Source: Pseudorhodoplanes sinuspersici
Lineage (GTDB): Bacteria; Pseudomonadota; Alphaproteobacteria; Rhizobiales; Xanthobacteraceae
Assembly: GCF_002119765.1 (NCBI RefSeq)
Contig: NZ_CP021112.1
Span: 5,760,501 to 5,824,500, forward strand
Direction: 5' to 3'
DNA length: 64,000 nt
The first letter of the stretch is position 1, and each line of letters starts with the position of its first letter. Below are positions 52,819 through 62,462 of the stretch, in pieces. The notes under the pieces were generated by a model. The model saw nothing but the letters and a program-made list of their open reading frames with translations, was not told the DNA's origin and made no database searches. The translations under genes and the position numbers were made by a program.

Positions 52819-54177
52819 CTAAGCCGCCGCCTGGGTCAGCGCCTCGACGATCTCGTCGACCACCTCTTCGACGAGATACTGGTCGTCGCCCTCGCCCATG
52901 ACCCGGATCACCGGCTCGGTTCCGGAGGGGCGGATGACCAGGCGACCGTTGCCGTTGAGCCGCGCCTGGGCGCCGGTGATGATGCCTTTGACCTTGGCAT
53001 CTTCCAGGGGCGTGCCCTTCTTGTAGCGCACGTTTTTCAGGATTTGCGGCAGCGCCTCGAAACGATGGCAAACTTCCGATACCGGCTTGTCCTGCCGCTT
53101 CACCACCGCCAGCACCTGCAACGCCGCCACGAGACCATCGCCGGTGGTCGTATAATCGGACAGGATGATGTGGCCGGACGGCTCGCCGCCGAGATTGAAG
53201 CCATGCTCGCGCATGTGCTCCAGCACATAGCGGTCGCCGACCGGCGTCCGGGCGAGGCTGAGACCCATATCCTTCAGATGCCGCTCGAAACCGAGATTGG
53301 ACATGATGGTCGCGACCACGCCGTCCTTGGTCAGCCGGCCGTCTTCCTTCCAGCTTCCGGCAATCACCGCCATGAGCTGATCGCCATCGACCACATGGCC
53401 CTTCTCGTCGACGATCACCACGCGATCGGCATCGCCATCGAGCGCAATGCCGACATCGGCGCGCACTTCCCGCACCTTGGCGGACAAGGCCGCCGGATCG
53501 GTCGAACCGCAATCCTTGTTGATGTTGAAGCCATCGGGATCGACGCCGATCGAAATCACTTCCGCGCCCAATTCCCACAGCGCATCCGGGGCGACGCGAT
53601 AGCCGGCGCCATTGGCGCAATCGACGACGACACGCAGGCCGTCAAACGACAGATCGCGCGGCAAGGTGCGCTTGGCGAATTCGATATAGCGATCCTGCAC
53701 GCCTTCGATTCGCTTGGCGCGGCCGAGGTCGGCGGACTTGGCCAGCCGCCGTGAGAGGTCCTGACCCAGAAGGTCTTCGATCTCACGCTCGACGGTGTCG
53801 GACAACTTGTAGCCGTCCGGACCGAACAGCTTGATGCCGTTGTCGTCATAAGGATTGTGCGACGCGGAAATCATGACGCCGAGATCAGCGCGCATCGACC
53901 GCGTCAGCATCGCTACGGCGGGCGTCGGCATCGGGCCGAACAGCAGCACATCCATGCCGACCGAGGTAAACCCGGCCACCATCGCCGTCTCGATCATATA
54001 GCCGGACAGACGGGTATCCTTGCCGATCACAACCCGGTGTCGATGGTCGCCGCGCTGGAAGACAAGCCCCGCCGCCTGTCCGACCTTCAGGGCGAGTTCC
54101 GGCGTGATCGTGCCATTGGCGCGACCTCTGATGCCATCAGTCCCGAAATATCGACGTACCACGCTGAAATCCCCCAC
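52819..54177 (-). CDS. glmM: Phosphoglucosamine mutase
   Basis: Interconverts glucosamine 6-phosphate and 1-phosphate for UDP-GlcNAc synthesis. [20 protein letters not shown] (start), the phosphoserine loop [17 protein letters not shown], the metal loop [16 protein letters not shown], the sugar-binding [10 protein letters not shown] and the C-terminal phosphate-binding [12 protein letters not shown] are all present. Length 452 fits. The gene begins 37 bases before the end of the divergent small protein gene. Confidence 0.97.
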   Translation of the reverse strand: MGDFSVVRRYFGTDGIRGRANGTITPELALKVGQAAGLVFQRGDHRHRVVIGKDTRLSGYMIETAMVAGFTSVGMDVLLFGPMPTPAVAMLTRSMRADLGVMISASHNPYDDNGIKLFGPDGYKLSDTVEREIEDLLGQDLSRRLAKSADLGRAKRIEGVQDRYIEFAKRTLPRDLSFDGLRVVVDCANGAGYRVAPDALWELGAEVISIGVDPDGFNINKDCGSTDPAALSAKVREVRADVGIALDGDADRVVIVDEKGHVVDGDQLMAVIAGSWKEDGRLTKDGVVATIMSNLGFERHLKDMGLSLARTPVGDRYVLEHMREHGFNLGGEPSGHIILSDYTTTGDGLVAALQVLAVVKRQDKPVSEVCHRFEALPQILKNVRYKKGTPLEDAKVKGIITGAQARLNGNGRLVIRPSGTEPVIRVMGEGDDQYLVEEVVDEIVEALTQAAA

Positions 54178-54214
54178 CCGCCGCTAACCATGCCGGCTGG
54201 CTTATAGGGGCATC

Positions 54215-54523
<309 letters not shown>

Positions 54524-54633
54524 TCAAAATCAGCGCTAACAAAGTCAATGCATCGGAGGCAATGAAGTTCCCGCGCATTTTCCGCTCGCGTACGGATATG
54601 CTAAGCGAGAACTTGATAAAACGGATACTGCTA

Positions 54634-55824
54634 ATGACCCCGATCACCTGCATTGAAGACCTGCGCCAGCTTGCCGAGCGCCGCGTGCCGCGCGCCTTTT
54701 TCCAGTATGTCGATTCAGGTTCCTATGCCGAAGAGACGTTCCGCGCCAACCGGACCGACATGGAGCGGGTGAAGCTGCGCCAGCGCGTGCTGGTGAATGT
54801 CGACCAGCGCGATCACTCCACAACCATCGTCGGTCAGAAAGCCTCTCTGCCGATCGCGCTGGCGCCCATCGGACTGTGCGGCATGCAGCACGGCAATGGT
54901 GAAATTCTCGCGGCGCAGGCGGCGAACGAAGCCGGCATTCCGTTCTGCATGTCGACGATGTCGATCTGCTCGATCGAGCAGGTCGCCGAAGCAACCAAAA
55001 AGCCGTTCTGGTTTCAGGTCTATGTGATCCGCGACCGCGGCTTCATCGAAGACCTGATCTCGCGGGCGAAAGCCGCCAATTGCTCGGCTCTTGTTCTCAC
55101 CGTCGATCTGCAGGTGCTCGGCCAGCGCCATCGCGACATCAAGAACGGCATGACCGTGCCGCCGCAGATCAAGCTGTCGAACATCATCGACATGGCGACC
55201 AAGCCGCGCTGGGCCATGAGCATGGCCAATGCCAAGAGTCGCACCTTCGGCAATCTCGCCGGTCACGTGAAGGGCATGGACAGCGTCAATTCGCTCGCGC
55301 AATGGACCAACAGCCAGTTCGATCCGACGCTGAGCTGGAAGGACGTCGAGTGGATCCGCAAATTGTGGCCGGGCAAGCTGATCCTGAAAGGCATTCTCGA
55401 TACCGAGGATGCGAAGCTTGCGTGCAAGACCGGCGCCGATGCCATCGTCGTCTCCAATCACGGCGGCCGTCAGCTCGACGGTGCCGCGTCGTCGATTTCG
55501 ATGCTGCCGAAGATCGCCGATGCGATCGGCTCGGAGATGGAAATCATGTTCGACGGCGGCATCCGCTCGGGCCAGGACCTGATGCGCGCGCTCGCGCTCG
55601 GCGCCAAGAGTTGCCTGATCGGCCGCGCCTATATCTATGGGCTTGGCGCGATGGGCGGCGCCGGCGTCAGCAAGGCGATCGAGATCATCCGCAAGGAGCT
55701 CGACATCACCATGGCGCTGACCGGCGTCACCAAGATCGCCGATATCGATCGCCGCGTGCTCGCCACCGAAACGGTACCGGAAGAAACGCATGTGCTCGAT
55801 ATGGCGGAGCGGAAGACGGCGTGA
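54634..55824 (+). CDS. FMN-dependent alpha-hydroxy acid dehydrogenase (LldD-type)
   Basis: A 396-residue FMN enzyme that oxidises L-2-hydroxyacids, most like L-lactate dehydrogenase. RAFFQYVDSGSYAEETFRAN starts the domain; APIGLCGMQHGNGE, FWFQVYVIRDRGFI (Tyr), the catalytic His in VSNHGGRQLDGAASS and MFDGGIRSGQDLMRALALGA (FMN phosphate) follow. The ATG at 54634 is used since the family start MTPITCIEDLRQLAE fits; a longer frame begins at 54562. Its last 130 bases have a second, decayed copy at 57561-57694 across the TetR-EamA cassette. Confidence 0.88.
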   Translation: MTPITCIEDLRQLAERRVPRAFFQYVDSGSYAEETFRANRTDMERVKLRQRVLVNVDQRDHSTTIVGQKASLPIALAPIGLCGMQHGNGEILAAQAANEAGIPFCMSTMSICSIEQVAEATKKPFWFQVYVIRDRGFIEDLISRAKAANCSALVLTVDLQVLGQRHRDIKNGMTVPPQIKLSNIIDMATKPRWAMSMANAKSRTFGNLAGHVKGMDSVNSLAQWTNSQFDPTLSWKDVEWIRKLWPGKLILKGILDTEDAKLACKTGADAIVVSNHGGRQLDGAASSISMLPKIADAIGSEMEIMFDGGIRSGQDLMRALALGAKSCLIGRAYIYGLGAMGGAGVSKAIEIIRKELDITMALTGVTKIADIDRRVLATETVPEETHVLDMAERKTA

Positions 55825-55848
55825 GGCGCTGGATGTTCCTTCCATGAA

Positions 55849-55883
55849 CTGTGGTCGTCGCCGCGAAGGCGAAGGACGACTGA
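55849..55883. repeat. Dispersed palindromic element, family B, degenerate
   Basis: GGTCGTCGCCGCGAAGGCG, then AAGGACGAC: a worn copy of the GTCGTCCCCGC element, placed right after lldD. The second lldD end (57561-57694) is also followed by this family (57729-57800). Confidence 0.5.
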
Positions 55884-55932
55884 GTAAATAACTGGAAGTG
55901 AATTTTGACCCAAAGCGGCCACTTTCAATTCA

Positions 55933-55946
55933 AGACCGATTGGTCT
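55933..55946. promoter_or_regulatory. TetR operator before its own gene
   Basis: AGACCGATTGGTCT, a dyad 12 bases before the tetR start codon. It matches the site before the EamA gene (AGACCGAACGGTCT) in 12 of 14 positions, pointing to one regulator binding both. Confidence 0.75.
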
Positions 55947-55957
55947 ATATATCCTCA

Positions 55958-56572
55958 ATGAGCCGCCAAACCCCGGTGCAATCGGCCCGTGGCCGCCCCC
56001 GAAGTTTCGACACGGACGCAGCTGTCGAACGCGCGATGCATGTGTTCTGGTCGCGCGGCTATCACGCCACGGCGCTGCCCGACCTTCTGCGAGCGACGAA
56101 GCTCTCGCGTGGCAGCCTTTACGCCGCGTTCGGTGACAAGCACTCGCTGTTCCTGCGTGCGCTCGATCGCTATATTGCCGACGCCCTGACGCGGATGGAT
56201 ATCGAACTCGATCCACGCAAAGACCCGTTCGACGGCCTGCGGGCCTACCTCGCCGGCTACGTTGACCGCACCAGCGGTGCCAATGGTCGGCGCGGATGCC
56301 TGCTGGTGGCCACAGCCATGGAACTGGCTGGCCGTGATGCTGAAGTCGATCGCCGCATCGGGGGCTTTTTCAAAGCCATGGAGGGCCGGGTGGCCGCTGC
56401 ACTAACCCGTGCGAAGGCGGCGGGCCAGTTGGCCGATGGTGCTGAGCCGTCAAGTGCCGCCCGCATTCTCGTTTGTTTCGTCGAGGGGCTGCGCGTGGTC
56501 GGCAAAACCGCACCCACACGGATGACCTCGCAAGCCACCGCCGACGCTCTTCTCGGCCGCTTCATCAAATAG
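55958..56572 (+). CDS. TetR/AcrR family transcriptional regulator
   Basis: A 204-residue repressor. The DNA-binding domain is RGRPRSFDTDAAVERAMHVF, SRGYHATALPDLLRATKLSR and GSLYAAFGDKHSLFLRALD; the rest is the ligand domain with GRRGCLLVATAMELAGRD (C-terminal TetR_C type). The ATG at 55958 lies right after the first operator, which suits autorepression. The next gene, a DMT exporter with the same operator, is its likely target, as with many TetR-efflux pairs. Confidence 0.9.
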   Translation: MSRQTPVQSARGRPRSFDTDAAVERAMHVFWSRGYHATALPDLLRATKLSRGSLYAAFGDKHSLFLRALDRYIADALTRMDIELDPRKDPFDGLRAYLAGYVDRTSGANGRRGCLLVATAMELAGRDAEVDRRIGGFFKAMEGRVAAALTRAKAAGQLADGAEPSSAARILVCFVEGLRVVGKTAPTRMTSQATADALLGRFIK

Positions 56573-56628
56573 ACAATCCCAAACTGGGCAATCGCAAGGA
56601 CGCAGCTGCTATGAGTGCATCCATATCT

Positions 56629-56642
56629 AGACCGAACGGTCT
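56629..56642. promoter_or_regulatory. TetR operator before the EamA gene
   Basis: AGACCGAACGGTCT, a perfect 6+6-base dyad with 2-base centre, 16 bases before the EamA gene ATG (56659). Confidence 0.75.
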
Positions 56643-56658
56643 TGAAAGGAAGAATGTT

Positions 56659-57519
56659 ATGTCCGCCATACAGATCCTCTGCGCGGTGGCAGTCCCTTTG
56701 CTCTGGGGTTATCAGTTCGTGGCCATCAAGGTCGGCGTGATGGAGTTTCCGCCTCTCTTCTTCCTCGCGCTGCGCTTCCTTGCCATCGCGCTGCTGCTCA
56801 TTCCGTTCGTCAAACGGCCCACGCGTGAGCAGTTCGTCCCTGTCGCAGCGATTTCGGTTTTCCTCGGCGGGCTGAATTTCGGGCTCTTCTATGTTGGCCT
56901 TGGGCTCGGCTCGGGAAGCATGTCGGCGATCGCCTATCAACTCGCAACGCCGTTCACCGTCCTGTTGGCCTGGCCGCTGCTTTCGGAGAGGCCGTCTCTC
57001 ACGACGTCCGCCGGAGTGGCGATTGCCTTCGTCGGCGTCGTCGTGTTGGCAGCGGGGCCTGGCCTGACGGCAAACTTAGCTCCGCTGTTGCTTGTGGTCG
57101 GTGCCGCCTTCGCGTTTGCGATGTCCAACGTCCTGACCAAGCGTTACGGCCCCTTTGACCCTTTGATGTTGATGGGATGGTCGTCGCTGCTGACGGTGCC
57201 GCAAGTCGCGGTGATGTCGCTGCTCCTTGAACAGGGACAACTGGCGAGCCTTATCACGGCGGATCAACGTGGTTGGCTGGCCCTCGCCTACACGATTTTC
57301 ATCGGAGGAATTGTCGGGTTTGGCCTTTGGTTCTGGTTGATCGCCCGTTGCTCCATGAATCGCGTCGCACCATTCGGCCTGCTGCTTCCGGTATTCGCCG
57401 TGATGTCGAGCGTGTTGTTCCTTGGCGAGCAGATGACTCCAAAGTTGATTGTCGGTGGGCTGCTCGCGATCTCCGGGGTTGCCATCACACAAGTAAGATC
57501 GGGCGCCCGGCCAGTTTGA
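56659..57519 (+). CDS. EamA-family (DMT) transporter under TetR control
   Basis: A 286-residue ten-helix exporter: VPLLWGYQFVAIKVGVMEFP (first repeat), LGLGSGSMSAIAYQLATPFT (end of it), FAFAMSNVLTKRYGPFDP (second repeat start). AAGGAAG precedes the ATG at 56659; a longer frame begins inside the tetR region and would carry the operator as coding sequence, so it is rejected. Probably exports an amino acid or toxic metabolite recognised by the TetR protein. It follows tetR by 86 bases. Confidence 0.88.
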   Translation: MSAIQILCAVAVPLLWGYQFVAIKVGVMEFPPLFFLALRFLAIALLLIPFVKRPTREQFVPVAAISVFLGGLNFGLFYVGLGLGSGSMSAIAYQLATPFTVLLAWPLLSERPSLTTSAGVAIAFVGVVVLAAGPGLTANLAPLLLVVGAAFAFAMSNVLTKRYGPFDPLMLMGWSSLLTVPQVAVMSLLLEQGQLASLITADQRGWLALAYTIFIGGIVGFGLWFWLIARCSMNRVAPFGLLLPVFAVMSSVLFLGEQMTPKLIVGGLLAISGVAITQVRSGARPV

Positions 57520-57560
57520 ACTTGGAAGTCGCATCGTAGCGACTTCCGAGTTTGCACGAC

Positions 57561-57694
57561 GCAAGGAGCCGACATCACCATGGCGCTGACCGGCGTCACC
57601 AAGATCGCCGATATCGACCGCCGCGGTGCTCGCCACCGAAACGATCCCGGAAGAAACGCATGTGCTGGACATGGCCGAGCGGAAGACGGCCTGA
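57561..57694 (+). pseudogene. Second, decayed 3' end of an lldD-type gene
   Basis: The stretch matches the last 135 bases of the gene at 54634-55824 (from GCAAGGAGC to the stop and TGAGGCG), with about 10 differences. A missing T near the start and an added G (CGCCGCGGTGCTC against CGCCGCGTGCTC) break the frame. It encodes MALTGVTKIADIDRR and MAERKTA-like ends. It marks the right side of the TetR-EamA cassette. Confidence 0.85.
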
Positions 57695-57728
57695 GGCGGG
57701 TTGTCTAGTTTTTTCCATAAATAAAAGC

Positions 57729-57800
57729 GGTCGTCCTCGCGCAGGCGAGGACCTATATTCCAGAGCGGTGGCTATGGGTCCCCGCTTTCGCGGGGACGAC
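57729..57800. repeat. Two dispersed palindromes, family B
   Basis: GGTCGTCCTCGCG-CAG-GCGAGGACC (57729-57753) and GGGTCCCCGC-TTT-CGCGGGGACGAC (57776-57800) sit in opposite order, forming a composite block. Members of the family occur at 17118 and 55849. Confidence 0.65.
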
Positions 57801-57862
57801 AAAAATCAATTTCGCGGGGCGACACACCAAGTAGATCACGCATCAAAATAAGTAGGTCACGT

Positions 57863-59053
57863 ATGAAGTTTGCTTTGCTCGCCCTCGCTTTGCTCCTCTT
57901 CCCCGCCACCGCGTTCGCCGGCGTCAAGGAGGTCAGCGAGAAAGTCGCGTCCCTTGCGCCGCAGGCGGTGGTGCTGGTGATGGACGCCAGGAACAACGAG
58001 CTGGTGGCCCAGAACGCGGATGAACCTTTCATCCCGGCTTCCGTGACGAAGATCGTGACCGCCTGGCTGGCGATGGAGGTCCTTGGCGGCGACTATCGCT
58101 TCGAGACCCGCTTCTACCTCGACGACAAGCGCATGCTTTACATTCGCGGCGGCGGCGATCCATTCCTGATTTCGGAGGAGCTGGCCCAGATCGCAAAGAA
58201 GCTGGTCGCAGTCATCGGCAAGAAGCCGATCACCGGCATCGTGCTGGACGCGAGCTATTATCCTTCGGACCTGCGCATCCCCGGCATCGAGGAGACCGGC
58301 GAAGCCTACAACGCGCTGAACTCGGCGCTGGCGGTGAATTTCAACACCGTCAATGCCGTGCGCAAAGGCGACACGGTGCGCTCCGCCGAAAAGCAAACGC
58401 CGATCACGCCTCTTGCGATCAAAGAATTCCTCCAGCGCGGCCCCAAAGGGAAAGGCCGCATCAGCCTGACCCAGGATCCGGCAGTGAGTTTGCAATATGC
58501 CGGCGAACTGATCGCAGCGTTCATCGAACGCGCCGGCGGCAGCGTGAAGGGCGGCATCTCGACCGACGCCGTGCCTGAAGATCTGAAGCCGGTCTACATT
58601 CACCGGCAGTCGCGGCCGCTCTCGAAAATCCTCGTCGAGTTGCTCAAGGTCTCGAACAACTACATCTCCAATCAGGTCTTTCTTGAAATCGGTGCACACC
58701 GCTTCGGCGGGCCGGCCAGCCTCGAAAAGTCGCTGAAAGTCGCGAACGAGATGCTCGCCGCGCACGGCCTCTCGGCCGACATCCATCTCGAAGAGGGCTC
58801 CGGCATCAGCCGCAACAACCGCTTCACCGCCCGCGGCCTCGCCAAAGTGCTGGCGCTGTTTGCACCTCACGCCAATCTCCTCCGCGGTCATGACGGCGGC
58901 ATGAACAAGACCGGCACCATGGACGGGGTCAGCACGCTCGCGGGCTATGCCGACACCAAGAGCCACGGACGCGTGCGTTTCGTGATCTCGCTCAAGAGCA
59001 ATGACGGTTCGATGCGGTTCAAGCTGCTGCGGGCGATCGAGGCGGGGCTGTAA
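57863..59053 (+). CDS. dacB: D-alanyl-D-alanine carboxypeptidase (S13, PBP4-like)
   Basis: Periplasmic peptidoglycan-trimming enzyme of 396 residues. The signal peptide ends near residue 19 (ALLLFPATAFA). Catalytic motifs are SVTK (S60-K63), SNN in LLKVSNNYISNQ, and KTG in GGMNKTGTMDG. IRGGGDPFLISEELAQIAKK is typical of S13 enzymes. At 396 residues it is shorter than E. coli DacB (477), mainly by a reduced middle insert. It removes the terminal D-Ala or splits cross-links. Starts 63 bases after the repeat block. Confidence 0.88.
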   Translation: MKFALLALALLLFPATAFAGVKEVSEKVASLAPQAVVLVMDARNNELVAQNADEPFIPASVTKIVTAWLAMEVLGGDYRFETRFYLDDKRMLYIRGGGDPFLISEELAQIAKKLVAVIGKKPITGIVLDASYYPSDLRIPGIEETGEAYNALNSALAVNFNTVNAVRKGDTVRSAEKQTPITPLAIKEFLQRGPKGKGRISLTQDPAVSLQYAGELIAAFIERAGGSVKGGISTDAVPEDLKPVYIHRQSRPLSKILVELLKVSNNYISNQVFLEIGAHRFGGPASLEKSLKVANEMLAAHGLSADIHLEEGSGISRNNRFTARGLAKVLALFAPHANLLRGHDGGMNKTGTMDGVSTLAGYADTKSHGRVRFVISLKSNDGSMRFKLLRAIEAGL

Positions 59054-59104
59054 GCGGAATGTCGTTCACCGCGTCGCGGCATCGCTCGCGCAAGTTCGCT
59101 GGAG

Positions 59105-59240
59105 CGCTTTTCGGCTTTGATGGAACAACGCCGAGGCTCCAGCTTCTTGTTTTGATGCGTTTTCCTCACGCGAACCGGCCGTCGCTGGACAAAGCCGGCT
59201 ATGGCCTGCGAAGGCGACACCACTTCGCTCGAAAACGCGC
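59105..59240. repeat. Dispersed element, family A, interrupted
   Basis: GCGCTTTTCGGCTTTGATGG, then CTTGTTTTGATGCGTTTTCC-TCACGCGAACCGGCCGTCG, a foreign-looking 40-base insert, and CACTTCGCTCGAAAACGC at the end. The inverted ends GCGTTTTC/GAAAACGC match the copy at 34925-34985, in opposite orientation. Confidence 0.6.
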
Positions 59241-60208
59241 TAGTTCTGCATCGGGATGTTTGAGTCCTTCACGATCTTCGCGTATTTCGCAACATCATCC
59301 TTGAACTTCTGCGCGAAAACTTCCGGTTCATTCGCAACGGGCTCCGCCACAAAGGCCTTCAGCCGCTCGCGCACATCGGGAGCGCTGAGCGCCTTCTTCG
59401 TTTCCTGATAAATACGCTGCACAATGTCGCGTGGCGTATTGGCTGGCACAAAGAACCCCTGCCAGCTGCCGGTATCGAACCCGGAAACGCCCTGCTCCGC
59501 TATGGTCGGAAGATCCGGCATGGCTTTGGATCGCTGTGCCGTCGTCACGGCCAAGCCCTTGACCAGTTTGTTTTCGACATTCGCCCGTCCTGTAGCAACC
59601 GGCACGATGGCGATATCGACTTCGCCCGCAATGAGGGCTGTATTCAATGGCGCATCACCGCGATAGGGCACTGCCGCGATGTTCATATTCGTTGCGTTCT
59701 TGAGCATCTCCATTGAAAGATGCAACGGGTTGCCCACGCCGGTCGAACCGTAGTTTAAACTGCCGGGCTTTTGCTTCGCCAGGGCAACCAGGTCTTTCAA
59801 CGAATCGACCGACAGCTTGTTGGAGGCGATCAGCAGCAACGGAGACTCGATGAGTTGAGTCACCGGAATGAAGTCCTTCATCACATCGAATGGCAGCATG
59901 CGATAAAGTGAAGGGCTGATGGCATGGCCATTCGTGGTCAGCAGAATGGTATAGCCATCGGGCGCGGCGCGGGCGACGGTCTCTGCCGCCAGATTTCCGC
60001 CGGCCCCCGGCTTGTTCTCGATCACGACCGGCTGGCCGAACGATTCGGACATCTTCTGCCCGACGATGCGCGCGACGCTATCGACTGCCCCGCCAGCGGC
60101 GAACGGCACAACGATACGCACGGGCTGGCTCGGATAAGTCTGCGCGCCGGCACTCTCGAACGCGAATGCGCCCAGAATGCATGCAAGGGCGAAATACGCT
60201 CTCATCAT
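59240..60208 (-). CDS. Bug/TctC family periplasmic binding protein
   Basis: A 322-residue solute-binding protein: signal peptide ends ESAGAQ; TYPSQPVRIVVPFAAGGAVD, VVIENKPGAGGNLAAETVAR and MPDLPTIAEQGVSGFDTGSW are family marks. It lies downstream of a DapA-like lyase gene (72-base gap) and should bring in that pathway's organic acid. No TctAB genes are present. A weak ribosome site GGGAG is seen before the start. Confidence 0.9.
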   Translation of the reverse strand: MMRAYFALACILGAFAFESAGAQTYPSQPVRIVVPFAAGGAVDSVARIVGQKMSESFGQPVVIENKPGAGGNLAAETVARAAPDGYTILLTTNGHAISPSLYRMLPFDVMKDFIPVTQLIESPLLLIASNKLSVDSLKDLVALAKQKPGSLNYGSTGVGNPLHLSMEMLKNATNMNIAAVPYRGDAPLNTALIAGEVDIAIVPVATGRANVENKLVKGLAVTTAQRSKAMPDLPTIAEQGVSGFDTGSWQGFFVPANTPRDIVQRIYQETKKALSAPDVRERLKAFVAEPVANEPEVFAQKFKDDVAKYAKIVKDSNIPMQN

Positions 60209-60280
60209 GTTTGTCTCCCTGGTTTGGTTTTTACGTCCCGGCCTTGTTCGGCCGGGTTATGTCGCAGAAGGGCAGCGGTC

Positions 60281-61267
60281 TCACGCCGCGACGCGCGTCT
60301 CCTTCATCTCGATCACATCAAGATTGAGGTTCTTCAAAAGCCGGTAGATCGTGTCGATCTCTTCCTGCTTCGGCTTCGGCATCGGCGCGCGCATGAACGG
60401 ATTGGGGATCAGGCCGCGCAGCCAGGTCGCTGTCTTATAACGGATATGCAGCCGTCCCATGTCGGCAATGTATTCGTGCAACTCACATAATCCGCCGTTC
60501 CAGATCGCGCAGGCCTTGTCGATGTCGCGTGCGTCCCATGCATCGAGATGATCGAGCATGGGCTCCTTGGCAAAGGTCCAGAAGCCGCTCAATGTGCCGT
60601 CGAACATTCCCGTCGCCTTGTATTCGTGGAAACGCGACGCGAGAGCACCCATCACGGCGACAGGGCGATCAAGGCCGCGCAGTTCCTTCGCTATGATGCG
60701 GAACCCGTCATACATATAGGTCATCTTCCAGCCGACGACGTTTTTCACCTCACGGCAGATGCGCAATGTCGCGGCCAGCGGCAGACCGGGATAGAACGGT
60801 GGCTTGGCGCCGCCGACCGGGTGCGTGACAATGGGAAGATCGACCGCGCGATCCTGCGCGATGATCTGATCGAGCCAGATTTCCGGATAGCCGTCCGCAT
60901 CCCAGCAAGAGGTGACATCTTGGGCGCCGCCGGGCGGGGTGACGAAAATGCCATCGACACCGAGAGCCTTGCAGTCCCTGGCGGTCGCAACGGTTTCATC
61001 GGTGGTCAGCGCCCAGGTGCCGGCGATGATCGGAAGTTTGCCGTGCGCCTCCTCCATCGCGATCTCCAGCACGCGGCGCTTTTCCTCGCGCGAGAGATAG
61101 AAGATCTCGCCGGCTTCCGGATTGATGCAAAGACCGCCTTCACGCGCAAAGCGCGGATCGTCGGCGAAATAACGCACATAGCGACGATAGGCCTGCTCAT
61201 CGATCTTGAAGGATTTGTCGAAAGGCAACAGGACCGCGACATAGCGGCGATGGCCGATGGTGGTCAT
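60281..61267 (-). CDS. Dihydrodipicolinate synthase (DapA) family lyase/dehydratase
   Basis: A 328-residue class I aldolase of the DHDPS/NAL superfamily. PFDKSFKIDEQAYRRYVRYF begins the barrel, GLCINPEAGEIFYLSREEKR follows, GVDGIFVTPPGG is a typical phosphate/carboxylate loop and the Schiff-base Lys is in NVVGWKMTYMYDG. It is not lysine-pathway DapA: length and active-site loops differ. GGGAGG lies before the ATG at 61267; a longer frame (61318) is not used. It is divergent to a LysR gene and upstream of a Bug gene, so it likely works in catabolism of a sugar acid or aromatic acid. Confidence 0.83.
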   Translation of the reverse strand: MTTIGHRRYVAVLLPFDKSFKIDEQAYRRYVRYFADDPRFAREGGLCINPEAGEIFYLSREEKRRVLEIAMEEAHGKLPIIAGTWALTTDETVATARDCKALGVDGIFVTPPGGAQDVTSCWDADGYPEIWLDQIIAQDRAVDLPIVTHPVGGAKPPFYPGLPLAATLRICREVKNVVGWKMTYMYDGFRIIAKELRGLDRPVAVMGALASRFHEYKATGMFDGTLSGFWTFAKEPMLDHLDAWDARDIDKACAIWNGGLCELHEYIADMGRLHIRYKTATWLRGLIPNPFMRAPMPKPKQEEIDTIYRLLKNLNLDVIEMKETRVAA

Positions 61268-61340
61268 TGCAACCTCCCACATTTCGTTTTTTGGGGACGC
61301 GGACGGCCCGTCGTCCATTCAGCACCAGTGATATTGGCTT

Positions 61341-61395
61341 CTCATATAAATGCAATTTCGTTATATTCATTTATATATGAATCTCATTTATATGC
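61341..61395. promoter_or_regulatory. LysR-type control region with repeated CATTTATAT sites
   Basis: The divergent region holds CATATAAATG (61343-61352), TCATTTATATATGA (61368-61381) and CATTTATATG (61385-61394): three related AT-rich sites, the middle one a near-perfect dyad. LysR proteins bind such sites (T-N11-A type) to control the divergent gene and themselves. Confidence 0.6.
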
Positions 61396-61407
61396 TCGGG
61401 CCTGCCG

Positions 61408-62355
61408 ATGAACTTGAATGCGGTCGATCTCAATCTTCTTGTTGCCTTTGACGCGCTTGTCACCGAGCGCAGCGTATCGCGCGCTGCCGGAAAACTGGGC
61501 GTAACCCAGCCGGCGGTCAGTCATGCGCTGAAGCGCCTGCGTCATCTGTTCAAGGACGAGATTCTGACACGCGGCCCGCATGGCATGCAGCCAACCGGAC
61601 ACGCTCTGTCACTCCATCCGGGAATTCAATCGGTGCTCGCGGATATCCGGTCGATGGTCAGCACGGGAACCGTGTTCGATCCGGCAACGACATCACGCAC
61701 ATTCCGCCTGTCGATGAGCGACGCGATGAGCGTCGAAGCGCTGCCGTTGATTGTCAGCCGGGTGCGGCGCGAAGCCCCCAACATCGACTTCGTGATCAGC
61801 ACATCAGGACCACAGGAATCCTGCCGCCGCATTGCCGACGATGACATCGATTTGGCGATCGGAGTCTTCCCGCATGTGCCGAAGGAGTTCCGCAGCCGTG
61901 AGCTGTATCGCGACACTCTGATCTGTGTCGCCGACAAACGAAACAAGCGGCTGAAAAACGGGCGGATGGAATTGGAAGCCTATCTGGATTCTCCGCATGT
62001 CACCGTTGCCCGTAACCGGGACACCGGCATTCAGGTCGACGAAATTCTCGATTCAATGGGGATTCCAAGGCGGATCATCGTGGCCGTCCCGCATTATCTG
62101 AGCGTGCCGTCCCTCATCCGTGGTACCGATCTCGTTGCTCACACCCGCAGGCGTCTACTGTCGGTTTTCAAGATGTCTTCGGACCTCACCGTGTTTCCTG
62201 TGCCACTGCCGATGAAAGTGCCTGAGCTGGAATTCATCCAGATTTGGCACAAGCGCTACGAGGGTGATCCCGGACATCGTTGGCTGCGTGATCTGGTGCT
62301 CGACGCGGTCCGCAAAAATCCTCCTGACAATCCGGCCGTGAAGCGACAACGCTGA
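61408..62355 (+). CDS. LysR family transcriptional regulator
   Basis: A 315-residue regulator. The N-terminal winged helix is LNLLVAFDALVTERSVSRAA, GKLGVTQPAVSHALKRLRHL and FKDEILTRGPHGMQPTG; the C-terminal part is the two-lobed effector domain (FRLSMSDAMSVEALPLI, IDLAIGVFPHVPKEFRS). It lies back to back with the DapA-like/Bug operon, which it very likely controls in response to the imported acid. LNAVDLNLL is typical of NodD/LinR-like members. Confidence 0.9.
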   Translation: MNLNAVDLNLLVAFDALVTERSVSRAAGKLGVTQPAVSHALKRLRHLFKDEILTRGPHGMQPTGHALSLHPGIQSVLADIRSMVSTGTVFDPATTSRTFRLSMSDAMSVEALPLIVSRVRREAPNIDFVISTSGPQESCRRIADDDIDLAIGVFPHVPKEFRSRELYRDTLICVADKRNKRLKNGRMELEAYLDSPHVTVARNRDTGIQVDEILDSMGIPRRIIVAVPHYLSVPSLIRGTDLVAHTRRRLLSVFKMSSDLTVFPVPLPMKVPELEFIQIWHKRYEGDPGHRWLRDLVLDAVRKNPPDNPAVKRQR

Positions 62356-62462
62356 ACCCGCGCCTTTACAAAACTTTACACTCCGCACATTCCCCCGAAA
62401 CGAGCCTCCTGCAGATTTCCGTCCGTGGCCGCAAGCCACAGTGACCTTCAGGAGAACCCCCA

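Noticed and set aside
52819-54177. glmS-type ribozyme or riboswitch near glmM
   Set aside because: The 37-base upstream gap is too short and no conserved RNA core was seen.
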